Origin: Bradyrhizobium genosp. L
GTDB taxonomy: Bacteria > Pseudomonadota > Alphaproteobacteria > Rhizobiales > Xanthobacteraceae
Direction: 5' to 3'
Length of the DNA: 64,000 bases
Assembly (NCBI RefSeq): GCF_015624485.1
Contig: NZ_CP061378.1
Location: 5,456,001 to 5,520,000, forward strand
In this document: in pieces, positions 44,905 through 53,793 of the stretch
Numbering within the stretch: position 1 is the first letter of the stretch
Layout: the number at the start of each line of letters is the position of its first letter
Program-made: the position numbers and the translations under genes
Notes under the pieces: generated by a model
Databases searched by the model: none
The model's input: only the letters and a program-made list of their open reading frames with translations
What the model was told of the DNA's origin: nothing

Positions 44905-45513
44905 TCATGCGTCCATGAACACGGGGTAGAGCGAGGCCAGCAGCAGGACGGCCATCACCACATTGAAGACGCGGATCGCCCTGGGCGAGGTCAGGACCGG
45001 CCGCAGCGCGGTGCCGAACAGCGCCCAGGCGATGCAGGAAACAGTTCCCAGCAGCAGGCTCAATCCGACCTGGATCGCAATATTCCAGGGGAAGGCGGCG
45101 ATCGCCGCATAGGCCGTAATCGTGCCGATCACCATCACCCAGCCCTTGGCATTGATCCACTGGAACATGGCCGCGCCCCAGAACGTCATCGGCCCGCGGC
45201 CGGGCCTGTCGTCCCTGTCCGCCGAGGGCGGCTCGGCCATGGCGATGACGGCGGCGAGATAGATCAGATAGAGCACGCCGCCATATTTCAGGACGGTCTG
45301 CAGCACCGGATAGGTGATGAAGATCGCCCCGAGCCCGACGCCGACGGCGCCGACCATGAAGGCGAAACCGATCGTGATGCCGGCGATGTGCGGCAAGGTG
45401 CGGCGAAAGCCGTAGGTGAGCCCCGAGGACAGCAGCATGATGTTGTTCGGGCCCGGCGTGAAGAACATCACGACCGAGAACACGACAAAGGCGAACATCA
45501 GCGAATTCGACAT
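44905..45513 (-). CDS. LysE/RhtB-family amino acid exporter
   Basis: 202-aa inner-membrane protein with about six membrane segments. The family signature PGPNNIMLLSSGLTYGFRRTLPHIAGI lies at about 20-46 (in spaced form) and W-N-KGW-type loop (FQWINAKGWVMVIG) in the middle. Such proteins export lysine, threonine, homoserine or other amino acids. It follows the EamA gene by 7 bp, so both may be one unit downstream of the ilv genes. Confidence 0.85.
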   Translation of the reverse strand: MSNSLMFAFVVFSVVMFFTPGPNNIMLLSSGLTYGFRRTLPHIAGITIGFAFMVGAVGVGLGAIFITYPVLQTVLKYGGVLYLIYLAAVIAMAEPPSADRDDRPGRGPMTFWGAAMFQWINAKGWVMVIGTITAYAAIAAFPWNIAIQVGLSLLLGTVSCIAWALFGTALRPVLTSPRAIRVFNVVMAVLLLASLYPVFMDA

Positions 45514-45520
45514 GGCGCCC

Positions 45521-46411
45521 TCACGCGACCTTCGGCAGAGGCTCTTTGGGTAAGGTCTTGGGTCGCCTCGCCAGCAGCATCACGGCGATGCCGGCGATCA
45601 CCGTGACCATGCCGGCGAGCCGCAGCGGCCCGAACTTTTCCCCGAATACGATGCTGGACGCCGCCGAGCCGACGAACGGCACCAGCAGCGCGAACGGCAC
45701 CACCTGTGCTGCCGGATAATCCCGCAGCAGCCGGCCCCACAGCCAATAGGCGATGCTGGTCGAGATGCCGCCGAGGCAAACCATGCAAACCAGCCCGGTC
45801 AGCGACATGTGGATCAGCGCCTGCCAGGTCGGCTGCGGCCCATTGCTGATCAGCGTAATGGCTGCGAGCGGCACCGCGGCCGACAGGCACAGCCAGGCGA
45901 ACAGGTCAAACATCGGCACGCCATGCGCCCGCCGCAGCAGGAGATTGCCGACCGCAAAGCTGATCGGGCAGATCATGATGATCGCAAACGCCGCGACGCT
46001 GAAATCGTAACCGACGGTGCCGCAGATCATCAACAGGCCGAGGGTTGCGATCGCGATCCCGATCGCCTGCGTCCGCGTCGGCGTCTCGCCGAAGATCACT
46101 GCGGCGAAGGCGATGGTGAACAGCGCCTGGCTCTGCACGATCACGCTGGAAAGTCCGACCGGGACGCCGTGCGCGATCGCAAAGGCCTGCGCCAGGAACT
46201 GGCCGAGGAACAGCGTCGAGCTGATCGCGATCAGAAGCCCCCAGGAGACGCCGGGCTTGCGCAGGAACAGGCACGGCAGCGCCGCGATGGCGAAGCGCAG
46301 CGTCGTCATCAGCTCCGGCGAGAACTCGTTGAGCGCGATCCGGCTCGCGACGAACGCAAGTCCCCAGATCACCGCGACCATGACGGCGATGCCCACATCG
46401 GCCGGCTTCAT
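45521..46411 (-). CDS. EamA-family (DMT) transporter
   Basis: 296 aa from the ATG at 46411. Ten membrane helices in two EamA halves: IAVMVAVIWGLAFVASRIAL at the start, the PLCLFLRKPG-like loop, and VVPFALLVPFVGSAASSIVFGE in the second half. Members export amino acids and metabolites. Located between the methyltransferase and LysE genes, all in one direction. Confidence 0.87.
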   Translation of the reverse strand: MKPADVGIAVMVAVIWGLAFVASRIALNEFSPELMTTLRFAIAALPCLFLRKPGVSWGLLIAISSTLFLGQFLAQAFAIAHGVPVGLSSVIVQSQALFTIAFAAVIFGETPTRTQAIGIAIATLGLLMICGTVGYDFSVAAFAIIMICPISFAVGNLLLRRAHGVPMFDLFAWLCLSAAVPLAAITLISNGPQPTWQALIHMSLTGLVCMVCLGGISTSIAYWLWGRLLRDYPAAQVVPFALLVPFVGSAASSIVFGEKFGPLRLAGMVTVIAGIAVMLLARRPKTLPKEPLPKVA

Positions 46412-46445
46412 TGTTGTTCTTCTTTTGCTTCGTTTGGCTCGGTGT

Positions 46446-47141
46446 CTAGATCTGCTCGTCCGGCTTGGGTTTGCGCACCAGATACGTTCCGTGCAGCGGC
46501 GCGTGATAATCGGCCGAGACCAGCGCAAAGCCGGTCTCGGTCAGCATCCGCTCCATCACCCAGCCGAAGGTCGAATATTCGTCGCGCATATGGGTCATCA
46601 CGCTTTCGGGTTCGAAATCGTGGTTCTTGATCGAGAACTCGGCCCAGCCCTCGACGTCGCGGTCGACGCCGTCGGGCATGCTGACGAACACCATGTCGCG
46701 CAGATAGAAGTTGGCGCCCGGCTTCAGCGCGTTGAAGATCCGCGACAGCGCCACCGCCTTCCAGAAGTCGGGCAGATGATGCAGCGTGAATTCGCTGACG
46801 ATCAGGTCGTAGGAGTTCGGCTGGTAGGCGAACGACAACAGCCCGGCCGGCTGGGTGCGGATACGCGCCTTGCGATCGCGGGCGTAGATCTCGGCGAGGC
46901 CGAGCATCGCCGGCGAGATATCGATGGCATCGACCTCGGCGCCGAGCAGTGCGGCCTCGGTCGCCAGCACGCCGTTGCCGCAGCCGATGTCGGCGATCCG
47001 CCAGCCCGGCTTGACGCCGAGCATGGTCAGCGCCTGGCGGGCGCGGGCGTCGCTGTCTTCGCTGACGTCATAGATCGAAGCGACCGCGGTATCGAGACCG
47101 ACCCGCCGCCGTTGCGTGTAGTACCAGTCGCGCGCCAACAT
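46446..47141 (-). CDS. SAM-dependent methyltransferase
   Basis: 231 aa. Class I SAM-binding motif WRIADIGCGNGVLATEAALLG (in part), the acidic loop VDAIDISPAMLGLAEIYARD and the FTLHHLPD strand. Substrate unknown. It begins 3 bp after the ilvH stop, so it is likely co-transcribed with the ilv genes. Confidence 0.84.
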   Translation of the reverse strand: MLARDWYYTQRRRVGLDTAVASIYDVSEDSDARARQALTMLGVKPGWRIADIGCGNGVLATEAALLGAEVDAIDISPAMLGLAEIYARDRKARIRTQPAGLLSFAYQPNSYDLIVSEFTLHHLPDFWKAVALSRIFNALKPGANFYLRDMVFVSMPDGVDRDVEGWAEFSIKNHDFEPESVMTHMRDEYSTFGWVMERMLTETGFALVSADYHAPLHGTYLVRKPKPDEQI

Positions 47142-47144
47142 GAC

Positions 47145-47687
47145 TCACATCCCTTCCGGCCCACGCGTGATCGCGGCCACCCCGGTTCGTGACACCTCGA
47201 CCAGGCCGAGCGGCCGCATCAGGTCGATGAACTGATTGATCTTCGACGAATTGCCGGTGATCTCGAACACGAAGCTCTCGGTCGTGGCGTCGATCACGCG
47301 TGCGCGGAAGGCATCCGCGAGCCGCAGCGCCTCGACGCGGTGCTCGCCGGTGCCGCGCACCTTGACCATCGCAAGCTCGCGCTCCAGCGCATTGCCGGCC
47401 AGCGTCATGTCGACGACGCGGTAGACCGGGATCATGCGGTCGAGCTGATGCTTGATCTGCTGGATCACCATCGGCGTGCCCGTGGTGACGATGGTGATGC
47501 GGGAGAGATGCTTCTTGCTCTCGGTCTCCGAGACCGTGAGGCTGTCGATGTTGTAGCCGCGTCCGGAAAACAGTCCGATCACGCGCGCGAGCACGCCGGG
47601 CTCGTTCTGCACGAGCACGGACAGCGTGTGCGTCTCGTTGGGATCGTGACGCTCTTCCAGGAAATAGGCCGATGCGGGCTGGTTCAT
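47145..47687 (-). CDS. ilvH: Acetolactate synthase small (regulatory) subunit
   Basis: 180 aa. N-terminal ACT domain HTLSVLVQNEPGVLARVIGLFSGRGYNIDSLTV (in parts) that binds valine and gives feedback inhibition, then the C-terminal domain ELAMVKVRGTGEHRVEALRLADAFRARVIDAT. It stimulates and regulates IlvB. It lies after the dehydratase-like gene rather than directly after ilvB. Confidence 0.95.
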   Translation of the reverse strand: MNQPASAYFLEERHDPNETHTLSVLVQNEPGVLARVIGLFSGRGYNIDSLTVSETESKKHLSRITIVTTGTPMVIQQIKHQLDRMIPVYRVVDMTLAGNALERELAMVKVRGTGEHRVEALRLADAFRARVIDATTESFVFEITGNSSKINQFIDLMRPLGLVEVSRTGVAAITRGPEGM

Positions 47688-47711
47688 TGTCGTCCCCTTA
47701 CATTCCTCTGG

Positions 47712-48698
47712 TCACGCCACGGCGCGCTTAGCGGCCGGCGCGGCATCCGTTCCGACCCAGGTGCGGAACAGATCGAAATCGATATTGCCGCCGCTCAGGA
47801 TCAGGCCGACCCGCTTGCCGGTGAGCTTGCCTCTTTCCTGCAGCGCGGCCGCGAGCGGCGCTGCGCCCGCGCCTTCGGCGAGGTTGTGCGTATCGGTCCA
47901 GTAGGCGCGGATCGCGTGGGCGATCTCGTCGTCGGTGACCTGCAAGATGCGGGATGCGCCCTTGCGGATCAGCGCGAACGCGTCCGGATCAGGAATCCGC
48001 GTCGCCATGCCGTCGGCGTGGGTGTTGCTGGTCTCGGTGGTGACGATCTTGCCGGCCGCGAACGACAGCGCATAGGACGGCGCCTCGGTCGACTGCACGC
48101 CGACGATCTCGGTCTTCAGCCCCAAAAGATCGCGCGCCATGATGCAGCCGGAGATGCCGGAGCCCTGCCCGATCGGCACGTAGAGGATGTCGAGATCCGG
48201 CGCAGCACGAAACAGTTCGAGCGCGTAGGTCGCAACGCCGAGCACCAGGTCGGGATGGAACGACGGCACCATGTGCAGCCCGGCGAACTGGGCACGGCGC
48301 TCGGCCTCTTCGCGTGCCGCTTGAAAATCTGCGCCGTGTTCGACCAACTCAGCGCCGAACGCGCGCATCGCGCGGTTCTTCTCCGCCGAATTGCCATGCG
48401 GCACGTAGATCGTCGCCGGCACGCCGTGTCGGCGCGCCGCAAAAGCCAGGCTCTGGCCGTGATTGCCGCGCGTCGCCGAGATGATGCCGGGCACGTTCGG
48501 CCGCTCACGCTTCAGTCGTTCGAGATAGACTAGGCCACCGCGCACCTTGAAGGCGCCGGTCGGCGTGTGGTTCTCGTGCTTGACCACGACTGATGTGCCG
48601 AGCCGCTCGGCGAGCAGCGGCCACGCATGCGCCGGTGTCGGCGACACGGCAGTGCCGACGATGGCGTGGGCGCGTTCGAGCTCGTTGAGGTCAAACAT
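47712..48698 (-). CDS. Threonine dehydratase-like PLP enzyme
   Basis: 328 aa from the ATG at 48698; upstream open codons come from the repeat at 48730. The PLP lysine is in ENHTPTGAFKVRGG and the phosphate loop is the Ser/Gly-rich GQGSGISGC. Fold-type II, short form without the C-terminal ACT-like regulatory domain, so it resembles catabolic threonine/serine dehydratases. Threonine deamination gives 2-oxobutyrate, a co-substrate of acetolactate synthase for isoleucine. Its place between ilvB and ilvH fits that role. Hydroxyaspartate dehydratase is an alternative. Confidence 0.83.
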   Translation of the reverse strand: MFDLNELERAHAIVGTAVSPTPAHAWPLLAERLGTSVVVKHENHTPTGAFKVRGGLVYLERLKRERPNVPGIISATRGNHGQSLAFAARRHGVPATIYVPHGNSAEKNRAMRAFGAELVEHGADFQAAREEAERRAQFAGLHMVPSFHPDLVLGVATYALELFRAAPDLDILYVPIGQGSGISGCIMARDLLGLKTEIVGVQSTEAPSYALSFAAGKIVTTETSNTHADGMATRIPDPDAFALIRKGASRILQVTDDEIAHAIRAYWTDTHNLAEGAGAAPLAAALQERGKLTGKRVGLILSGGNIDFDLFRTWVGTDAAPAAKRAVA

Positions 48699-48729
48699 GG
48701 GGGCTTCCAATCGCTCTACTCTCTCCGTT

Positions 48730-48830
48730 GTCATCCCCGCGAAAGCGGGGATCCAGTACGCCGGGACTCCTCGGATCGAACCGAGACGCCGCGGCGTACT
48801 GGGTCGCCCGGTCAAGCCGGGCGATGACAG
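48730..48830. repeat. About 100-bp palindromic repeat (GTCATCCCCGCGAAAGCGGGGAT type)
   Basis: A GAAA-loop hairpin ATCCCCGC/GCGGGGAT opens the element, then CAGTACGCC...GGCGTACTG forms a second stem and GCCCGG/CCGGGC a third before GATGAC closes it. It lies between ilvB and the dehydratase gene and could affect RNA stability within the operon. Close relatives are at 54781 and 55873. Confidence 0.85.
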
Positions 48831-48851
48831 TGGAATGGGTGTCAGCCATCA

Positions 48852-50627
48852 TCACACCAGCGCCTTGCCGCCGGCGAAGGCAGTTGCGGTGGCCTCATCG
48901 GTCGCTTCTTCCGGCAGCAGCATCTCGTTATGCGCCTTGCCCGACGGGATCATCGGGAAGCAGTTTTCCAGCGCGGCGACGCGGCAGTCGAACAACACCG
49001 GGCGCTTGACCGCGATCATCTCCTTGATCGCGCCGTCGAGATCAGCCGGCTTCACCGCCCGCAGGCCGACGCAGCCAAAGGCGTCGGCGAGCCTGACGAA
49101 ATCGGGCATCGCTTCGGTGTAGGAATGCGACAGCCGGTTGCCGTGCAAGAGCTGCTGCCACTGTCGCACCATGCCCATGTACTGGTTGTTGAGGATGAAG
49201 ATCTTGATCGGCAGCTCGTGCTGAACGGCCGTCGACATCTCCTGGATCGTCATCTGCACCGAGGCGTCACCGGCGATGTCGATCACCAGGCTGTCGCGAT
49301 GCGCGACCTGGACGCCGAGCGCGGCCGGCAGGCCGTAGCCCATGGTGCCGAGACCGCCGGAGGTCATCCAGCGGTGCGGCTCCTCGAAGCCGTAGAACTG
49401 CGCGGCCCACATCTGGTGCTGGCCGACCTCGGTCGTGATGTAGGTGTCCTTGCCGCGGGTCAGCTCGAACAGCCGCTGGATCGCGAATTGCGGCAGGATG
49501 ATATCGTTGTTCTTGCGGTAGGACAGCGAGTTGCGCGCGCGCCATTGCGCGATCTGCTGCCACCACGGCTTGATGTCGGGCTTCTTCGCCTCCGCCTTGA
49601 ACACCTGCAAGAGGTCGCCGAGCACATTCGCTGCGTCGCCGATGATCGGGACGTCGACGCGGATGTTCTTGTTGATCGAGGACGGGTCGATGTCGATGTG
49701 GATCTTCTTCGAACCCGGCGAGAACGCGTCGGTGCGGCCGGTGATGCGGTCGTCGAAGCGCGCGCCGACGCACAGCATGACGTCGCAATCATGCATCGTC
49801 ATGTTGGCTTCGTAGGTGCCGTGCATGCCCAGCATGCCGAGCCAGTTCGGCCCCGACGCCGGGTAGGCGCCCAGGCCCATCAGGGTCGAGGTGATCGGAA
49901 AGCCGGTGGTCTCGACCAGCTCGCGCAGCAGCTTCGAGGCTTCCGGACCGGCGTTGATCACGCCGCCGCCGGAATAAATCACCGGACGCTTGGCATTGGC
50001 GAGCAGCGCCACGGCCTTGCGGATCTGCATCGCATCGCCCTTCACGCGCGGCGTGTAGGAGATGTGCACGTCCGATTTGATCGGCGGATGATAGGTGCCG
50101 GTCGCGAACTGCACGTCCTTCGGCACGTCGACCACCACCGGGCCGGGCCGGCCGGTGGTCGCGACGTAGAAGGCCTCGTGCAGCACCTTGGCGAGGTCGT
50201 TGACGTCGCGCACCAGCCAGTTGTGCTTGGTGCAGGGGCGCGTGATGCCGACGGTGTCGCATTCCTGGAACGCGTCGTTGCCGATCAGATGGGTCGGCAC
50301 CTGGCCGGTGATGCAAACCAGCGGGATCGAATCCATCAGCGCGTCGGTCAGCGGCGTCACCATGTTGGTGGCGCCGGGGCCCGAGGTCACCAGCACCACG
50401 CCGGGCTTGCCGGTCGAGCGGGCATAGCCCTCGGCGGCGTGGCCGGCGCCCTGCTCGTGGCGGACCAGGATGTGCTCGACCTCGCTCTGCTGGAAGATCT
50501 CGTCATAGATTGGAAGCACCGCGCCGCCGGGGTAGCCAAAGAGGTGCTGCACGCCGTGATCGATGAGCGCGCGCACGATCATCGCGGCGCCGGTCATCTG
50601 ATTGGGGTCGTGGCTCTTGTCGGTCAT
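48852..50627 (-). CDS. ilvB: Acetolactate synthase large (catalytic) subunit
   Basis: 591 aa, normal length. It condenses pyruvate with pyruvate or 2-oxobutyrate using thiamine diphosphate, Mg2+ and FAD. Visible: the catalytic Glu region VRHEQGAGHAAEGYARSTG, the VTSGPGATN loop, and the cofactor-binding GDASVQMTIQEM...ILNNQYMGM motif. Expression is controlled by the leader and attenuator upstream. An isozyme symbol ilvI would also be acceptable. Confidence 0.96.
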   Translation of the reverse strand: MTDKSHDPNQMTGAAMIVRALIDHGVQHLFGYPGGAVLPIYDEIFQQSEVEHILVRHEQGAGHAAEGYARSTGKPGVVLVTSGPGATNMVTPLTDALMDSIPLVCITGQVPTHLIGNDAFQECDTVGITRPCTKHNWLVRDVNDLAKVLHEAFYVATTGRPGPVVVDVPKDVQFATGTYHPPIKSDVHISYTPRVKGDAMQIRKAVALLANAKRPVIYSGGGVINAGPEASKLLRELVETTGFPITSTLMGLGAYPASGPNWLGMLGMHGTYEANMTMHDCDVMLCVGARFDDRITGRTDAFSPGSKKIHIDIDPSSINKNIRVDVPIIGDAANVLGDLLQVFKAEAKKPDIKPWWQQIAQWRARNSLSYRKNNDIILPQFAIQRLFELTRGKDTYITTEVGQHQMWAAQFYGFEEPHRWMTSGGLGTMGYGLPAALGVQVAHRDSLVIDIAGDASVQMTIQEMSTAVQHELPIKIFILNNQYMGMVRQWQQLLHGNRLSHSYTEAMPDFVRLADAFGCVGLRAVKPADLDGAIKEMIAVKRPVLFDCRVAALENCFPMIPSGKAHNEMLLPEEATDEATATAFAGGKALV

Positions 50628-50694
50628 GGCTCACTCCGGATGCGCTTGGTTTTGCGCGGCTTTTTCGGTTTTGGTCTGATCTGCTTCGGGAAAT

Positions 50695-50716
50695 AAAAAA
50701 GGGCCCCAGAGGCCCC
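50695..50716 (-). terminator. ilv attenuator terminator
   Basis: Read on the minus strand, GGGCC pairs with GGCCC around TCTGG, extended by a G-U pair, followed by TTTTTT and then ATTT. It lies between the leader peptide stop and the ilvB start, the position of a classical attenuator. Just before it, GCACACCGCC (50757-50766, minus-strand reading) pairs with GGCGGTGTGC (50719-50728), a competing upstream stem. Confidence 0.82.
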
Positions 50717-50744
50717 ATGCACACCGCCCGAATTTGGATGGCCG

Positions 50745-50810
50745 CTAGCCATCCCCGGCGGTGTGCCTGGGTACGACGGCGATAAGCAGTTTGGTAATAA
50801 TGTTGCGCAT
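50745..50810 (-). CDS. ilvL: ilv leader peptide
   Basis: 21 codons beginning MRNIITKLLIAVV: within ten codons there are three Ile, two Leu and two Val. The stop TAG lies in a GGATGGC/GCCATCC stem. A ribosome stalled for lack of branched-chain aminoacyl-tRNA would free the downstream RNA to avoid the terminator at 50695 and allow ilvB transcription. Assigned from codon content and RNA layout; the gene symbol follows the function, not a name match. Confidence 0.85.
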   Translation of the reverse strand: MRNIITKLLIAVVPRHTAGDG

Positions 50811-50977
50811 GGCGCGGCTCGGGCTTCCCAAAGGTTGCGCGAAACATAGCGGCCAAAGCCCGAATGTCAAGGCAAGGCCGACGTTTTCGCGATTTTCGTA
50901 CCCTAACGGGGTTCCGCCCGTTCGGCGAGTGTTTTTGCGCGATGAAACGCGCATGGCAGACGGGCGTCGTCATGGTC

Positions 50978-51026
50978 CGTAGCCCCGGAGCGCAGCGCAA
51001 TCCGGGACCGCTGCGTCGGGGCTACG
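50978..51026. repeat. CGTAGCCCCG palindromic repeat at the miaA stop
   Basis: CGTAGCCCCG at 50978-50987 and CGGGGCTACG at 51017-51026 are perfect complements around GAGCGCAGCGCAATCCGGG and similar. The second arm includes the miaA stop codon (51022-51024), so the gene ends inside a dispersed repeat, which may also terminate it. The 150 bp between it and the ilv leader carry the ilv promoter; I see no gene there. Confidence 0.75.
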
Positions 51027-51930
51027 AAATCCTCAGCTTCTCCCGCGCCGCCTCCGGCGCCACCCATTCGAACTCCGGGAGCTGATGCCGGAACCAGGTG
51101 AACTGGCGCTTTGCGTAATGGCGCGTGTCGGCCCGGCCGATCTCAGCGGCCTCCTCCCGGCTGATCTCGCCGCGCAAGTGCCGGATCAACGCCGGCACGC
51201 CGTGGGCCTTCATGGCGGGCAACAGCGGATCGAGCTTGCGGGCAGCGAGTGCCGCGACCTCCTCGAGCGCGCCGCCGGCGAGCATGATGCCAAAGCGTGC
51301 ATCGATCCGCGCGTAGAGCTGCTCGCGCTCGGGCGCCAAGAAGATCGCAGAAAATTCACCTGCCGGCAGCAAGGGCGGCAGGCCTTCGCGATGCCAGTCG
51401 GGCAGCGGCCGCCCGGTGGCCTCGACGACTTCGAGCGCGCGCGCGATGCGGGTGCGGTCGCGCGGCTTCAGCCGCTCGGCCGAGACGGGATCACGCTGCG
51501 CAAGCTCGGCATGCAGCGCCTCGACGCCATGCTGCTCAAGTCTCGCGCGCACGCTCTCGCGCACCGCGGCCGGGATCGGCGGCACCGCCGAGAGCCCGCG
51601 CGTCAGTGCCTTGAAGTACAGGCCGGAGCCGCCGACGAAGATCGGCGGCCGGCCTTCCGCGCGCGCCTCGCCGAGCACTTTTGCGGCATCGCCGACCCAG
51701 GCGCCGGCGGAGAAATTCATGCTCGCATCGACATGGCCGTAGAGCCGGTGCGGAACCAGCGCCTCCTCGTCGGCGGTCGGCCGCGCCGTGATGATCCGCA
51801 AGTCGCGATAGACCTGCATCGAGTCGGTGTTGATCACGACCCCGCCGGTCCGTTGCGCCAGCGCCAGCGCCAGGGCCGACTTGCCGCTGGCGGTCGGCCC
51901 TGCGATCAGGATAGCGGCATTTTGGCTCAT
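51022..51930 (-). CDS. miaA: tRNA dimethylallyltransferase
   Basis: 302 aa. It adds a dimethylallyl group to A37 of tRNAs that read UNN codons. P-loop [14 protein letters not shown] at about 11-24, the catalytic Asp-region [12 protein letters not shown], and the family stretches [25 protein letters not shown] and [12 protein letters not shown] are all present. It differs from the expected rhizobial order by being separated from serB by a 1.9-kb insert; see the fragment at 53794. Confidence 0.95.
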   Translation of the reverse strand: MSQNAAILIAGPTASGKSALALALAQRTGGVVINTDSMQVYRDLRIITARPTADEEALVPHRLYGHVDASMNFSAGAWVGDAAKVLGEARAEGRPPIFVGGSGLYFKALTRGLSAVPPIPAAVRESVRARLEQHGVEALHAELAQRDPVSAERLKPRDRTRIARALEVVEATGRPLPDWHREGLPPLLPAGEFSAIFLAPEREQLYARIDARFGIMLAGGALEEVAALAARKLDPLLPAMKAHGVPALIRHLRGEISREEAAEIGRADTRHYAKRQFTWFRHQLPEFEWVAPEAAREKLRIS

Positions 51931-52042
51931 CGGAACCGGATTGCATTTCAGGTCGTCCGGCGCAACAATTACTGGTTGTTGTCTTGATATAATTCACGTT
52001 CAGCCTCGCATCGATTTTCAACAAAGCCAGTTGGAGCACGTC

Positions 52043-53752
52043 ATGAATGCTGAAAACCTGTCGGGTCGCAGGCGGGTCGCGGCCGTCGTTTCCCTGGAGG
52101 TCATGATCGCGACGTTGGCGCTGTCGCCGCACGGCGCCACCGCACAGACCGTGCTGCCGCCCGACGTCAAGCCGACCTGCATCGTCGCGCCGACCGAATT
52201 CAGCAGCTGGTTCAAGACCGGCAAACCTGAAAAGGACGGAGTCGTGGTTCCGGCCAACGGACTGGCGTTCAAAGCCGACAGCCTGTGCCCATTCTACAAA
52301 TGGTCTGCACAGATGTTCCTGTGGTTGACCTCTCCGGTCGGCCCGCGCGCGCATGTGTTCGCCTCGTCGGACTTCTTCGGCATCGCGCCGCCCGACGGCA
52401 GCGGCAAGCGCAAATTCGTGCCGCAGGACGGCAACAAGCTCTTGAACTTCGCACCGTCCATTTCGCTCGTCGGCAGCAACGGGCGGCCATTCGTGGTCGA
52501 CAGCACCGGGAAAACGCGTGAGGTCATCAACGTAACGGGCGGCCCGACCAATACCGGGCTGTTCCGCGACAAGGCCGACAGGCCGGTCAGCGTCGCGGCG
52601 GTTGCGGCCACGACGAACGGAAAGCCGCTGCTGCTCGACAAGAGCAACAAGGTGCTCGATGTTCAAACCGCTACAAACGGCGCCCCGCTGTTGCGCGATT
52701 CCGCAGGCAAGCCAATCGAGCTCGCCGATCAGACCGTCGAGGTCGAGGGCGTTCAGCGGCTCATCACCACGTCCGGCGAAGTCGTCGAATTCGGCCAGGC
52801 CGGCGGCAATGCGGTCCTGATGACGCGCAACAACGGCATCGTCTACTACCTGCTGCAGGCCAACGACGTGTTCGCCTATTTCAACACCGGTCTGCAGGGC
52901 AACAAATTCCCGGCCCCGCCGCCGGCCGCGTTTCCGGTCGATGCCGCGACGATGGACCTGATCACCACCATTGCCAAGAATGCACCGCCGCCCAACACCC
53001 GCAACGACTTCCAGGACCGCGTCGCACTGGCGATGGAGCTGAAGTCGTCTTGGGTTGAAGCCTCGACGCTGAGCAATCCCGGCGACTACCTGACCATCAC
53101 CGCAACGATCCCGAACTTCGTTCCCCAGGGCAACACCATGCTCGTACCGCAGGGCCCTCCAAAGACCGTGGACCTGGCGCTGGTCGGCTTCCACGTCGTC
53201 GGCAGCGTTGCCGGTCATCCTGAGATGCTCTGGGCGACATTCGAGCACGTCAACAACGCACCGACCCTGCAGTATGACTACATCACGACGGCGGGCACCC
53301 CGAAGACGAACCTCGCCGACGGCAGCGGAACGTGGCTGTTCTCCGGCTCCGCCGCTTCGGCCGCACCGCTGAAGGCACGGATGCGGGCGTCCGGCGCCAA
53401 TATCGTCGCCGTTCCCAACCAGACCATCGGCCCTGTCGACGTCACCCGGCAAAATCCCTGGGGCACATTCGCGCAAGACACCGACAACAACACGGACATC
53501 GTTTCGCTCAATAGCAATGTGCGCAGCCAGCTCGCCGGCGGAGACGTCCGGGCCAATTATATCCTGACCGGCGTCGAATGGACCGACGGCAACGCCCCTG
53601 ACGACGCCACCAACACCCGCGGTACGCCGTTGATGGCCAACTCGACGATGGAGACGTTCAACCAGACGCGCGACTGCTTCTTCTGTCATCGCGGCGGGAT
53701 GCTCGGTGGGCTCAGCCACATCTGGGACAATATGGATCCTCTGTTCCGCTAG
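52043..53752 (+). CDS. Exported single-CXXCH protein with internal repeats
   Basis: 569 aa from the ATG at 52043 (TTGGAG upstream), with a signal peptide cleaved near HGATAQ. Around residues 150-235 three related units occur (NGRPFVVDSTGK, NGKPLLLDKSNK, NGAPLLRDSAGK), spaced about 40 and 20 residues apart. The C-terminus has one heme-c type site CFFCH (Cys545-His549) 20 residues from the end. No enzyme family recognised. The gene sits in a segment that separates miaA and serB and looks inserted. Confidence 0.72.
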   Translation: MNAENLSGRRRVAAVVSLEVMIATLALSPHGATAQTVLPPDVKPTCIVAPTEFSSWFKTGKPEKDGVVVPANGLAFKADSLCPFYKWSAQMFLWLTSPVGPRAHVFASSDFFGIAPPDGSGKRKFVPQDGNKLLNFAPSISLVGSNGRPFVVDSTGKTREVINVTGGPTNTGLFRDKADRPVSVAAVAATTNGKPLLLDKSNKVLDVQTATNGAPLLRDSAGKPIELADQTVEVEGVQRLITTSGEVVEFGQAGGNAVLMTRNNGIVYYLLQANDVFAYFNTGLQGNKFPAPPPAAFPVDAATMDLITTIAKNAPPPNTRNDFQDRVALAMELKSSWVEASTLSNPGDYLTITATIPNFVPQGNTMLVPQGPPKTVDLALVGFHVVGSVAGHPEMLWATFEHVNNAPTLQYDYITTAGTPKTNLADGSGTWLFSGSAASAAPLKARMRASGANIVAVPNQTIGPVDVTRQNPWGTFAQDTDNNTDIVSLNSNVRSQLAGGDVRANYILTGVEWTDGNAPDDATNTRGTPLMANSTMETFNQTRDCFFCHRGGMLGGLSHIWDNMDPLFR

Positions 53753-53793
53753 GTCCGGTCGCGAGGGCCGGCGCGGACAGGAGGGGTTGACAG

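Noticed and set aside
48930..50696. 588-codon plus-strand frame opposite ilvB
   Set aside because: Exact antisense of a conserved enzyme; the product is rich in Arg, His, Asp and Val with no motif.
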